A stretch of DNA of 64,000 bases from Winogradskyella endarachnes (GTDB taxonomy: Bacteria > Bacteroidota > Bacteroidia > Flavobacteriales > Flavobacteriaceae): positions 1 through 64,000 of the forward strand of contig NZ_WOWS01000007.1 in NCBI RefSeq assembly GCF_009741275.1, given 5' to 3'. Below, piece by piece: positions 1 to 10,000 of the stretch. Under the pieces are notes generated by a model. The model did no database searches and had not been told where the DNA came from. It was given only the letters and a program-made list of their open reading frames with translations. Position 1 is the stretch's first letter, and each line of letters opens with the position of its first letter. The position numbers and the translations under genes are program-made.

Positions 1-3000
1 TATTAACAAAAATTGACCCTAAAGAGTTACCCAAATTGTCTAAAGCCTCAACACCTACTCGGTTATTTCCACCTCGTTCTGTAATAGCAATAAACATGCC
101 TGCCGTTGTTACTATATCATATGAATAAATTAAATCATAACTATCTGCAGTAAAATCTTTATTATTTAAATATTGAAAATGATTTAAATTTCTATCTTGA
201 AATGCTGACAAAGCAGTTACATCAAATAAATCATCAGAATCAGTGAATAAATTTGACTCTTCACCTATATTATTTTCTGTAATATAGACCATATCGTTAG
301 CGGTCACATTAGAAATATTATTTGAATAACCACTTGGTAAAATAAAGTCTGTATATTCAAATCCTGAAACCGTAATACTATTTAAATAATGAGACTCTGT
401 GCTGGAGTTTGCATCATTTGTTGTTACATCATAAGCCAAATCTGAAATTGAACCATCTATTCCACTATCTGAAGATGGGCATTCAAATACATCTAAAATA
501 CCATCATTATCATCGTCTAAATCACAAACATCAGTTATATTGTCGCCATCAGTATCTAAATTTCCTGAGGCTACTGGGTCACAAGGATCTACATAACAAA
601 CACTTAACGTAAAATCACCATCGGTAACTTGTGTATTTGTACCAAGACTGTAATCAACTCCTGTTTCTGTAACTAAACCATTTGAGGCATCAACACTTGC
701 TGGATTACCAGTACCAAACTGACTACCATCTCCTCCATCCGCATTTGCATCATTATACGCTTCATTGGCATCACTACAACCATCATTATCGCTATCTAAA
801 TCTAACTGGTTAGGAATTCCATCTCCATCCGTATCCAAAATACAAGATAAGCTCGTAAAAGGAATAAATTGTCTAGTCACTGAAGGACCTTCATATTCTG
901 CTGTTAAAGATTCACCTCCAGTATTTTCAAAATATAAAATAACTATTTCATGTAAACCAATAGTTAATGTAATTGAACCATTTTCAGTAATAACACCATG
1001 ACCTCCATCGTTATCTACAATTTCAATACCATCAATAAATAACTTAGAACCATCATCTGAAGACGTATAAAAAGTATACAAACCTGCTGTAGTAATATTA
1101 ATATTTCCTCTGAAACGAACACTAAATGTATTTGTATCCCCAGGGTCAACAGAATTCTGTAATGCATCAACATCAAAACTTGACACCGTACCAATTGACA
1201 ACGCTAAACTTACATCAGTTGGAATATTATCAACTGTATTTCCCGAAGGTGTTGAATCATAAAATTCATACTGAATACTTCCTATACATGATGCATCTTC
1301 ATCAACATCAGATATACCATCGTTATCATCATCTAAATCAGTACTGTCTACAACACCATCACCATCAGAATCAGCCCCAACAAGTACTATTACTTCAGCT
1401 GTATCACAATTTGAAGTTGAAGTTTCACAAATTTCATAAGTTATTGTATATACTCCTGCAGAGGCACTTGCCGGTATATTTAAAGTTCCATCAGTATTTA
1501 TTGTTACTCCTGTAAGACCTCCTTCATTAATTATGGAAACATCAACATCTCCTGTTGCAACTGTTGAACTATTTAAAGTATCATTATCAAAAACACTATC
1601 TGCTGTAGTATCTCCACCGATTACAAGTGCTGAAGAAAAATCGTCATCATCTGCATTAATTGCATCTTCTATTACTATAGTTACATCTGATGTAGTACAA
1701 TTTGTTGTATTAGCAGTTTCACAAATTTCATATGTTACTGTATATGTTCCAGAAGCCAAACCAGCAGGAACATCTATTGTACCATCAGCATTAATTGAAA
1801 CACCTGTTAATCCTCCATCGTTCACAATAGATGGTGTAACATCCGAAGCCGTTACCGTAACACCATTCAACGTATCATTTATGTATACAGTACTTGTTGT
1901 TCCTCCGCTAAAATCGCTAATAGTTGTTGCTGAAAAATCATCATCATTAGAAATTAATGAATCAAAAACTACTATAGTTGCAATTGCTACATCACAATTA
2001 GATAAATTTCCTACTTCACAAATTTCGTATTCAATATTATAAGTACCACTTGGTGTATTTGGAGGTACAGTAATAGTTCCATCCGAGTTAATTACTGCAC
2101 CTGTAAGACCATCATCATCATTAATATTTGGTACAACATCCCCATCAGCAAAAGAAACACCATTTAATGTATCGTTATCAAAAACTGAAGGTGTTGAACC
2201 ACCCGCAGAATCACTAATTGGAGATGAAGTATAATCATTAAATACAGCATCTATACTTCCATCATTTACTACAAGAGTAACAAAAGCCGTATCACAGTTT
2301 GAAGGATCTGAAACTTCACAAATTTGATATTCCACAACATAAGTTCCTGCTGCTGTTCCTGCAGGAATAGTTAAGGTTCCATCACTATTTATAACCAAAC
2401 CTGCAATACCATCGTCATCAAGAATAGAGGGCACAACATCTGAATCTAGAAATGAAACCCCATATAATGAATCATTATTATAAACTGAAGAGGTAATACC
2501 ACCAACTGTATTATCAATTGATGACAAACTAAAATCATCATTTACTGCATCTATACAAGCTATAGATGGGGTAGTAGCTGTAGAAATAACTAAACCAGTT
2601 CCTCCATCTGTACCTCCATTCACTGGAAATTCAGTTAATGCAGAACTAGATGTTACTCCACTATCACCTCCATTTATATTTATTGTTGGCGAACCCGAAG
2701 AAATAGCTATAAAACCACCAGAACCTCCACCACCAGGACCTTCAGCCTCTGTATTAGTTATCAATTGATTACCTCCAGCTCCACCATTAGCGTCTAACAC
2801 TAACGTATTTGCAATGGATGCTGATTTTAATACTATACTACCACCCGCTCCAGCTCCACTTGGAGCATCATTATGACCACCTATAGTATTAGATCCATCT
2901 AGACCATTAGCACTAAAATTACCTGTACCATTTATTTGATTAGCTCTAATTAATATTATACCAGCACCATTTGTTGCACTTTGATTAGCATTATTATTAC

Positions 3001-4114
3001 CATCTCCAGCTCCTCCGCCTCCTCCGAAGAAGATTCTATTTACTTCATTCGCAACCAAAGGTCTACCACCTAATCCACCTACATTTTCTCTACGGTTTCC
3101 ACTCCATGAAGTATTACTAGGTCCGACTGATAATGCGTCTTGATTACTACCACTAAAACTATAACCTCCTCGTCCTCCACCAGAAGATACTGTTAATGAA
3201 TTACCATTAGCTATATAATTAGGATCTAAAGACCATGCTGACGAGCCTGTGCAAGTAGCACACATATTACCTGCTCCATCTAACCAGACTACTCCATTAT
3301 TACCATTGGCACCACCACCACCACCAGCGTTGTGAGAATTTCCACCACCACCACCATTAGCTGGTGCTCCTCTACCATATCTTCCCCCAAGTAAATCATA
3401 CTCCACATTAAAACCAGCTATACTTTCACCTTTTTCTGCACTATCTGCACTGCTTGTAGAAACATAACCATCTTGTATACTTGAACCTGAACTAAGAGTT
3501 GAATTCTCTCTAATACCACCTCTAAAACCTAAACCAGAAACATCAACAAGTCCATTAACAGTAACAGTAGTAGCATCAATAACAACTAATCCCCCTCTAC
3601 GACCACCTGCGTAATCTTGCCATTCTAATGCTGTTACAGAAGCCCCAGAATCAATTGTTAAATTATTATATTGTGGAACTTTAATTACCTGTACACGACC
3701 AGCCACAGAATAAGCTTGTGAAACACCACAAGAGATTGTTATGTTATTTCCACTAACACCAGTTACATACACAAATTCGTACAATCCAGCACTGTTATAA
3801 GAAGTAATTTCACCATAATTAATTGTATTAGACGTATTAATAGATGCCCCTTGAGCTTGATAGATCATTATTAAATCTCCAGCCGAAAGCGTTCCAATAT
3901 CAGATGCAAGGTCATATACCTGAATAATTTCATCTCCTACTGCGATATCTGCAGAAACTGCTCCATAAGTATTTAAAACGGTGTTAGCAGCAGAAACTAC
4001 TAAATCTCCATCTTTACCTGGCTGAGCAAAAGATTGATTAATCCAAACAAAAGAAAAAAGAATCAATAATAATATTCTTGTGTTTGTAAACGAGAATCGA
4101 AGAAAGATTTTCAT
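1..4114 (-). CDS. Large modular secreted surface protein, PA14 and TSP3 domains (3' end outside window)
   Basis: An open frame runs from ATG at 4114 off the left edge (1371 codons seen, no stop). It starts with a Sec signal peptide (MKIFLRFSF, hydrophobic stretch, cleavage near INQSFAQ). Residues about 240-490 are Gly/Asn-rich with several GGGGG runs. Residues about 520-908 are four Ig-like repeats of about 98 residues with the recurring motifs NDTLNGV, DGTLTIPAGT and YEICE. Three calcium-type TSP3 stretches (DSDGDGVVDSTDLDDDNDG and relatives) lie near residues 910-940, 1092-1116 and 1183-1213. A PA14-like domain (TSSDDGSKLFIDG) lies near 941-1088. PA14 domains usually bind carbohydrate, so an adhesin or glycan-binding exoprotein is inferred. 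Such flavobacterial proteins usually end in a type IX secretion signal, which would lie outside the window. Confidence 0.9.
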   Translation of the reverse strand, partial: MKIFLRFSFTNTRILLLILFSFVWINQSFAQPGKDGDLVVSAANTVLNTYGAVSADIAVGDEIIQVYDLASDIGTLSAGDLIMIYQAQGASINTSNTINYGEITSYNSAGLYEFVYVTGVSGNNITISCGVSQAYSVAGRVQVIKVPQYNNLTIDSGASVTALEWQDYAGGRRGGLVVIDATTVTVNGLVDVSGLGFRGGIRENSTLSSGSSIQDGYVSTSSADSAEKGESIAGFNVEYDLLGGRYGRGAPANGGGGGNSHNAGGGGGANGNNGVVWLDGAGNMCATCTGSSAWSLDPNYIANGNSLTVSSGGGRGGYSFSGSNQDALSVGPSNTSWSGNRRENVGGLGGRPLVANEVNRIFFGGGGGAGDGNNNANQSATNGAGIILIRANQINGTGNFSANGLDGSNTIGGHNDAPSGAGAGGSIVLKSASIANTLVLDANGGAGGNQLITNTEAEGPGGGGSGGFIAISSGSPTININGGDSGVTSSSALTEFPVNGGTDGGTGLVISTATTPSIACIDAVNDDFSLSSIDNTVGGITSSVYNNDSLYGVSFLDSDVVPSILDDDGIAGLVINSDGTLTIPAGTAAGTYVVEYQICEVSDPSNCDTAFVTLVVNDGSIDAVFNDYTSSPISDSAGGSTPSVFDNDTLNGVSFADGDVVPNINDDDGLTGAVINSDGTITVPPNTPSGTYNIEYEICEVGNLSNCDVAIATIVVFDSLISNDDDFSATTISDFSGGTTSTVYINDTLNGVTVTASDVTPSIVNDGGLTGVSINADGTIDVPAGLASGTYTVTYEICETANTTNCTTSDVTIVIEDAINADDDDFSSALVIGGDTTADSVFDNDTLNSSTVATGDVDVSIINEGGLTGVTINTDGTLNIPASASAGVYTITYEICETSTSNCDTAEVIVLVGADSDGDGVVDSTDLDDDNDGISDVDEDASCIGSIQYEFYDSTPSGNTVDNIPTDVSLALSIGTVSSFDVDALQNSVDPGDTNTFSVRFRGNINITTAGLYTFYTSSDDGSKLFIDGIEIVDNDGGHGVITENGSITLTIGLHEIVILYFENTGGESLTAEYEGPSVTRQFIPFTSLSCILDTDGDGIPNQLDLDSDNDGCSDANEAYNDANADGGDGSQFGTGNPASVDASNGLVTETGVDYSLGTNTQVTDGDFTLSVCYVDPCDPVASGNLDTDGDNITDVCDLDDDNDGILDVFECPSSDSGIDGSISDLAYDVTTNDANSSTESHYLNSITVSGFEYTDFILPSGYSNNISNVTANDMVYITENNIGEESNLFTDSDDLFDVTALSAFQDRNLNHFQYLNNKDFTADSYDLIYSYDIVTTAGMFIAITERGGNNRVGVEALDNLGNSLGSIFVN

Positions 4115-4186
4115 ATTATATTTTGTATAGTTGATGTATAGTTCTGTGAGTTTAAATAATAATTATGCTAATATCTCTAAAAGCAA

Positions 4187-4214
4187 CAAATATATTTGGA
4201 TCAAATGAAAACAA
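4187..4214 (-). promoter_or_regulatory. Promoter for the surface protein gene
   Basis: On the minus strand TATATTTG (4194-4187) matches the Bacteroidota -7 consensus TAnnTTTG. A TTG at 4214-4212 lies 17 bp upstream, the spacing expected for the -33 element. Predicted start is near 4180, giving a leader of about 66 nt. The match is seen; activity is inferred. Confidence 0.6.
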
Positions 4215-4465
4215 AAAATTATTGTAGGGTATTTCTATATGATTAATACATATTATAATTATTTAGACACGTTAGGAGGTCTAAAAGTCACATAACCTTT
4301 AAAAAACATGACTCTTATGAAGCAAATTATTATTAACTACTTCAAAATAAATCAGTCCCACAATTTTGCGAGGCTAAAATTAACAAAAATATTTACACAT
4401 TTAACATCAATATATAATTAAACTTTGTTTTCTTAATTCTTTATATCTAAATACATTAATACAAT

Positions 4466-4473
4466 TATATTTG
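4466..4473 (+). promoter_or_regulatory. -7 promoter box for prfC
   Basis: TATATTTG fits TAnnTTTG and sits 22 bp before the prfC ATG, predicting a leader of only about 16 nt. No TTG is found at the expected -33 spacing. Confidence 0.5.
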
Positions 4474-4495
4474 CATTCCTATTTAATAAAATACT

Positions 4496-6085
4496 ATGAG
4501 CTTTTTAAAAGAAATTAACAGAAGACGAACCTTTGGGATTATATCGCATCCTGATGCTGGTAAAACTACACTTACCGAAAAATTATTACTATTTGGTGGT
4601 GCTATACAAGAGGCAGGCGCTGTAAAAAGTAATAAAATAAAAAAAGGAGCAACAAGTGATTTTATGGAGATTGAACGTCAGCGTGGTATATCTGTTGCTA
4701 CTTCTGTTTTAGCTTTTGAATATAATGGTGTTAAGATTAACATTCTTGATACACCTGGACATAAAGATTTCGCGGAAGATACATTTAGAACCTTAACTGC
4801 TGTAGATAGCGTAATTGTAGTTATTGATGTAGCAAAAGGTGTAGAGGAACAAACAGAAAAGCTGGTAGAAGTTTGTAGAATGCGAAACATACCAATCATT
4901 GTTTTTATTAATAAAATGGATAGGGAAGGTAAAGATGCCTTTGATTTATTAGATGAAATTGAACAAAAGTTAGGCTTAAAAGTTGTGCCATTAAGTTTTC
5001 CAATTGGAATGGGCTATGATTTTAAAGGTATTTACAATATATGGGAAAAAAATATCAATCTATTCTCTGGAAATAGTAGAAAAGATATAGAAGAAACCAT
5101 AGAAATCTCTGATTTATCGTCAAAGGAATTAGATAATTTAGTTGGTGAAACCGCTGCCAATACACTTAGAGAAGAAATTGAATTAGTAAAAGGAATTTAT
5201 CCAAATTTTGACAAAGGAGAATATTTAAATGGAAATCAGCAACCCGTTTTCTTCGGCTCTGCTTTAAACAACTTTGGTGTAAGAGAATTATTAGATTGTT
5301 TTATAGAAATCGCTCCAAAACCAAGACCTAAGCAAAGTGAAGAACGATTGGTAAAACCTGATGAAAAGAAATTTAGTGGTTTTGTATTTAAAATACATGC
5401 TAATATGGACCCTAACCACCGAAATCGTTTAGCTTTTGTAAAGATAGTCTCAGGAGAGTTTAAACGAAACACACCTTATCTACATGTTAGGAATAAGAAA
5501 AAATTAAAATTTTCTAGTCCCAATGCTTTTTTTGCTGAAAAGAAAGAAATAGTAGATATTTCATATCCTGGCGATATTGTTGGTTTACAGGACACAGGAA
5601 GCTTTAAAATTGGTGATACACTTACCGAAGGTGAAATATTAAATTATAAGGGTATACCAAGTTTTTCTCCAGAGCACTTTAGATACATCAATAATGCTGA
5701 CCCAATGAAGGCGAAACAGTTATATAAAGGTATCGACCAATTAATGGATGAAGGTGTAGCACAATTATTTACATTAGATTTTAACGGAAGAAAAGTTATT
5801 GGTACCGTTGGAGCTCTGCAATATGAAGTTATTCAATATAGATTAGAACATGAATATGGAGCAAAATGTACCTATGAAAATTTAAACGTACATAAAGCAT
5901 GTTGGATTCAAACAGAAAATGAGAAAAGTGAAGAATTTCAAGATTTTATTAGAGTTAAGCAACGTTATTTAGCGAGAGACAAACAAAATCAATTAGTATT
6001 TTTAGCGGACTCATTATTTTCTTTACAGATGTCTCAACAAAAGTATCCAAGTATTACATTTCACATGACTTCAGAATTTGAGTAG
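4496..6085 (+). CDS. prfC: Peptide chain release factor 3
   Basis: Translational GTPase that removes RF1/RF2 from the ribosome after peptide release. The 529-residue length equals that of typical RF3. The G domain shows HPDAGKTT (residues 18-25), the switch region ERQRGISV, DTPGHKDF and NKMD, in the order expected for the EF-G-like family. The C-terminal half has the RF3 domains, including the conserved stretch VGALQYEVIQYRLEHEYG. ATG at 4496 is the only sensible start, since the conserved MSFLKEINRRRTFGIISHP begins there. It is transcribed from its own promoter, away from the surface protein gene. RF3 is confidently separated from EF-G and LepA by these motifs. Confidence 0.97.
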   Translation: MSFLKEINRRRTFGIISHPDAGKTTLTEKLLLFGGAIQEAGAVKSNKIKKGATSDFMEIERQRGISVATSVLAFEYNGVKINILDTPGHKDFAEDTFRTLTAVDSVIVVIDVAKGVEEQTEKLVEVCRMRNIPIIVFINKMDREGKDAFDLLDEIEQKLGLKVVPLSFPIGMGYDFKGIYNIWEKNINLFSGNSRKDIEETIEISDLSSKELDNLVGETAANTLREEIELVKGIYPNFDKGEYLNGNQQPVFFGSALNNFGVRELLDCFIEIAPKPRPKQSEERLVKPDEKKFSGFVFKIHANMDPNHRNRLAFVKIVSGEFKRNTPYLHVRNKKKLKFSSPNAFFAEKKEIVDISYPGDIVGLQDTGSFKIGDTLTEGEILNYKGIPSFSPEHFRYINNADPMKAKQLYKGIDQLMDEGVAQLFTLDFNGRKVIGTVGALQYEVIQYRLEHEYGAKCTYENLNVHKACWIQTENEKSEEFQDFIRVKQRYLARDKQNQLVFLADSLFSLQMSQQKYPSITFHMTSEFE

Positions 6086-6099
6086 TGAAAAAAAAACAC

Positions 6100-6115
6100 A
6101 TTTAAACGTTTAAAT
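6100..6115. promoter_or_regulatory. 16-bp perfect palindrome, possible operator
   Basis: ATTTAAACGTTTAAAT lies between the prfC stop and the [4Fe-4S] gene. A central CG in a symmetrical site is typical of LacI-family operators, but AT-rich palindromes also arise by chance, and no regulator gene is near. Confidence 0.3.
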
Positions 6116-6196
6116 TGGTATTTTATCGGTATATTGTACAATATTAATTCTCAAGTTAATAGAAAAACATAAGATTAACCCCAAACTAATCTACTT

Positions 6197-6427
6197 ATGG
6201 AAATCAATAATAACACCTACAGTAACTCAGAAGTTACGGTAAATTACAAACCAAAATGTTGTATAAATGCCGGTTTATGCGCAAAAGAACTGTCTACAGT
6301 TTTTAGAAATTCTGTTATACCATGGATAAATTTAGAAGCTGAAAAAACCGATGTAATTGTAAACCAAATTAAAAAATGTCCTTCTGGGGCATTACAATAT
6401 AGGTTACATAAAAGAGAAGTAGCATAG
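6197..6427 (+). CDS. Small [4Fe-4S] mono-cluster protein (divergent ferredoxin-like)
   Basis: A 76-residue soluble protein. Its only cysteines are C21, C22, C28 and C61, in the arrangement CCINAGLC ... KKCPSGAL, matching the divergent 4Fe-4S mono-cluster family (PF06902 type). The CPSGAL motif after the last ligand is characteristic. Members probably carry electrons or act as iron-sulfur sensors, but the partner is unknown. The gene follows prfC by 111 bp and is closed by a strong terminator, so it may be monocistronic. The family assignment is good; the physiological role is not established. Confidence 0.85.
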   Translation: MEINNNTYSNSEVTVNYKPKCCINAGLCAKELSTVFRNSVIPWINLEAEKTDVIVNQIKKCPSGALQYRLHKREVA

Positions 6428-6448
6428 ATAGCATTTAACATAAAAACA

Positions 6449-6481
6449 AAAACCTTTGACACTAAAATCAAAGGTTTTTTT
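6449..6481 (+). terminator. Intrinsic terminator after the [4Fe-4S] gene
   Basis: Stem AAAACCTTTGA / TCAAAGGTTTT with a short loop, followed by a T run. It can also work in reverse because an A run precedes it. Confidence 0.8.
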
Positions 6482-6660
6482 ACTAAAATTCATAAAAATC
6501 TATTTTTAGAGATTTTAAGAGCTTTTTAAACAATACCAATATTTAGATATAAAATAATTTTTAAAACACATAAAACACCAGTTTAAATGATGTTTTTTAA
6601 ATAGAAAATATTAATGCAATATGTATTTTTCATAGATTTTATAAATACATTTAATTTATT

Positions 6661-6978
6661 TTAAGCTTGACCGGTTGGACCGAAATTTAAAGGAATAGGT
6701 GGTTGTTCATAATCTTTAATTTCACCATGGGCTTTTTCAAATCTATTTACATTATCTGCCAACGCCTTTAATAAACGTTTAGCATGTTGTGGTGTTAAAA
6801 TTATTCTAGATTTAACTTTACTTTTTGGTGTCCCTGGCATTATACTAACAAAGTCTACTACAAATTCTGAAACCGAGTGATTAATTATTGCTAAATTAGA
6901 ATAGGTTCCTTCCGCGATTTTCTCATCTAATTCTATATTAATTTGCCCCTTTTTTGGTGCATTTTTTTCATCTGCCAT
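6661..6978 (-). CDS. DUF3467 family protein
   Basis: A 105-residue soluble protein with the DUF3467 signature: IELDEKIAEGTYSNLAIINH near the N-terminus, then SEFVVDFVSIMPG, SRIILTPQHAKRLLKAL and a Pro-rich tail. The function of the family is unknown. It lies 107 bp downstream of rpoC but behind a terminator at 7027-7058, so it is expressed either by read-through or from a promoter I could not identify. Placement next to rpoC is, to my knowledge, common in Bacteroidota, hinting at a link with transcription, but that is inference. Confidence 0.88.
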   Translation of the reverse strand: MADEKNAPKKGQINIELDEKIAEGTYSNLAIINHSVSEFVVDFVSIMPGTPKSKVKSRIILTPQHAKRLLKALADNVNRFEKAHGEIKDYEQPPIPLNFGPTGQA

Positions 6979-7026
6979 ATTATATTATTTTATTGCTTCA
7001 TTATAAAGCATGTTTTTTTTATTAAA

Positions 7027-7058
7027 AAAGCCTTCAAGTATAAATACAAGAAGGCTTT
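7027..7058 (-). terminator. Terminator after rpoC
   Basis: On the minus strand AAAGCCTTC pairs with GAAGGCTTT, with partial pairing inside the loop, followed by TTTTTAAT. It would end the ribosomal-protein/rpoBC transcript just before the DUF3467 gene. Confidence 0.75.
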
Positions 7059-7085
7059 CCTCTATTATTCTTTAGAAATATTAAA

Positions 7086-10000
7086 TTAATTAAAATTCAT
7101 TTCTTCTTTAGCCTTCATCATTTCATTAAATTCTTGTTTAGAACCTACAATGATGTTTTCATATTCTCTCACTCCAGTACCTGCTGGTATTCTATGACCA
7201 ACAATTACATTCTCCTTAAGACCTTCTAGTGAATCAACCTTACCATTTACAGCTGCTTCGTTAAGAACTTTAGTAGTTTCTTGGAATGACGCTGCAGATA
7301 TAAACGACTTAGTCTGTAATGATGCTCTTGTAATACCTTGTAAGATTGGAGTTGCAGTAGCTGGGCTAGCATCTCTTGCTGTAACAAGATTCTTATCTTC
7401 TCTTCGTAAACTAGAGTTCTCATCCCTAAGTTCTCTCACCGTTACAATTTGACCTGATTTTAAATTCTGAGAATCACCAGCATCTTCAACCACCTTCATT
7501 CCGAAAATTTTATCGTTTTCTTCAATGAAATCTGATTTATGCACTAATTGATTTTCTAAGAAAATTGTATCACCAGAATCTATAATTCTAACTTTACGCA
7601 TCATTTGTCTAACTACAACTTCGAAGTGCTTATCATTAATTTTTACACCTTGTAATCGGTATACTTCTTGAACTTCGTTTACCAAGTATTGTTGTACCGC
7701 TGCAGGTCCTTTAATATTAAGGATATCATTTGGTGTTATAGATCCATCAGATAATGGCATACCAGCTTTAACGTAATCATTCTCTTGTACAAGAATCTGA
7801 TTAGATAATTTAACTAGGTATTTTCTAACATCTCCTAACTTAGATTCTATAATAATTTCACGGTTACCACGCTTAATTTTTCCAAATGACACAACACCAT
7901 CAATAGCACTTACAACAGCAGGATTAGAAGGGTTACGCGCTTCAAATAATTCAGTTACACGAGGAAGACCACCAGTAATATCACCAGCTTTTGCAGATTT
8001 ACGAGGAATCTTAACTAAAATCTTACCGATTTCAATTTTATCACCATCATCAATCATGATGTGTGCACCAACAGGTAAGTTATAAGAACGTATAGTTTCA
8101 CCTTTAGAATCTTCAATTAATAATGTTGGTATTAATTTCTTATTTCTAGATTCTGAAATTACTTTTTCTTGGAAACCTGTTTGCTCATCTATTTCAACTT
8201 GGTAAGTAACACCTTGTTCGATATTTTCATATCTCACTTTACCTGCAAATTCAGAAATAATTACACCATTGTACGGATCCCATTGAGATACTACATCACC
8301 TTTTTTAAGTTTTTGTCCTGGTTTCACAAAAATATGTGAACCATACTGAATGTTATTAGTACTTAAAACAATACCTGTTTTAGCATCCATTAACTTTAAT
8401 TCTGAAGTTCTAGAAATAACAACATCTACTTCATTTCCTTCGTTATCAACAGATTTTACTGTTTTTAGATCTTCAATTTCTGCAATACCATCAAACTTCA
8501 CAGTTAATTTGTTATCCTCTGAAATGTTACCTGCAATACCACCTACGTGGAACGTACGTAATGTTAACTGAGTACCAGGCTCACCAATTGACTGAGCAGC
8601 AACTACACCAACAGCTTCACCTCTTTGTACCATTTTACCAGTAGCAAGGTTACGTCCGTAACATTTAACACAAATTCCTTTCTTAGCCTCACAAGATAAT
8701 GGCGAACGCACTTCAATAGACTCTAATGGAGAATCACCAATTTTCTTAGCAATAATATCATCAATATGTCCACCAGCTTCAACTAATAATTCTTCAGTTA
8801 GAGGATTATATACATCATTAAGAGAAGTTCTACCAACTATTCTAGCTTCTAGGCTCTCAACAATTTCTTCATTTTTCTTAAGTGCAGCAACTTCAATTCC
8901 TCTTAGTGTACCACAATCTTCTTCATATACTATTACATCTTGAGAAACATCTACTAATCGACGTGTTAAGTAACCAGCATCGGCAGTTTTAAGAGCCGTA
9001 TCTGCAAGACCTTTACGTGCACCGTGAGTGGAGATAAAGTATTCTAAAATTGAAAGTCCTTCTTTAAAGTTAGAAAGAATTGGGTTTTCGATAATTTCTC
9101 CTCCACCTGCATTGGATTTTTTAGGTTTTGCCATTAAACCACGCATACCTGTTAACTGACGAATTTGTTCTTTAGAACCCCTTGCACCAGAATCTAGCAT
9201 CATAAATACTGAGTTAAATCCTTGCTGATCCTCACGGATACGCTTCATAGATAATTCTGTCAATTCCGCATTGGTAGATGTCCATATATCGATAACTTGG
9301 TTATAACGCTCATTATTAGTAATAAGACCCATATTATAGTTACCCATTATACCATCTACTTGCTTATTAGCAGCATCAATCATAGCATGCTTTTCTTGTG
9401 GAATAATAATATCACCTAAACTAAATGATAAACCACCTTGGAATGCAAACTTATAACCCAATGTTTTTATCTCATCTAAGAAGTCAGCTGTCTCAGGCAC
9501 ACTTGTCTTTTTAAGAATACCATGAATAATTCCTCTCAAAGATTTTTTAGTTAATACCTCATTGATATAACCAGCAGCAGCAGGAACTTTTTCATTAAAA
9601 AGTACACGTCCAACAGTAGTCTCTATAATTTGCTTTGTTAATTCACCTTCTTCATTAAAATCGAAAGTTCTAACTTTAATACCAGCATTTAAGTCTACAC
9701 GCTTTTCATTGTATGCAATTGTAACCTCTTGTGGTGAGTAAAATGTTAAACCTTCTCCTTTAATTGGAACTTCTGGTGTTGATTTACGAAGCTTAGTCAT
9801 ATAATATAAACCAAGTACCATATCTTGAGAAGGTACAGTAACTGGAGAGCCATTAGCTGGATTTAATATATTATGTGAAGCCAACATTAATAATTGACAT
9901 TCTAAAATAGCTTCTGGTCCTAATGGTAAATGTACAGCCATCTGGTCACCATCGAAATCGGCGTTAAAAGCCGTACACACTAATGGGTGTAACTGAATCG

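Larger units (their letters stand above)
4115..4495. other. Divergent intergenic region between surface protein and prfC
   Basis: This 381-bp AT-rich spacer contains two promoter-like regions. The 12-bp palindrome CAAATATATTTG at 4187-4198 offers a TAnnTTTG box on both strands, and another TATATTTG at 4466-4473 lies directly ahead of prfC. I see no convincing ORF, RNA gene or terminator in the middle part (about 4205-4460). Confidence 0.5.

Noticed and set aside
409-2042. Plus-strand ORFs opposite the surface protein gene
   Set aside because: They are low-complexity shadows (His/Leu-rich) of the minus-strand gene, which has a signal peptide, clear domains and a promoter.
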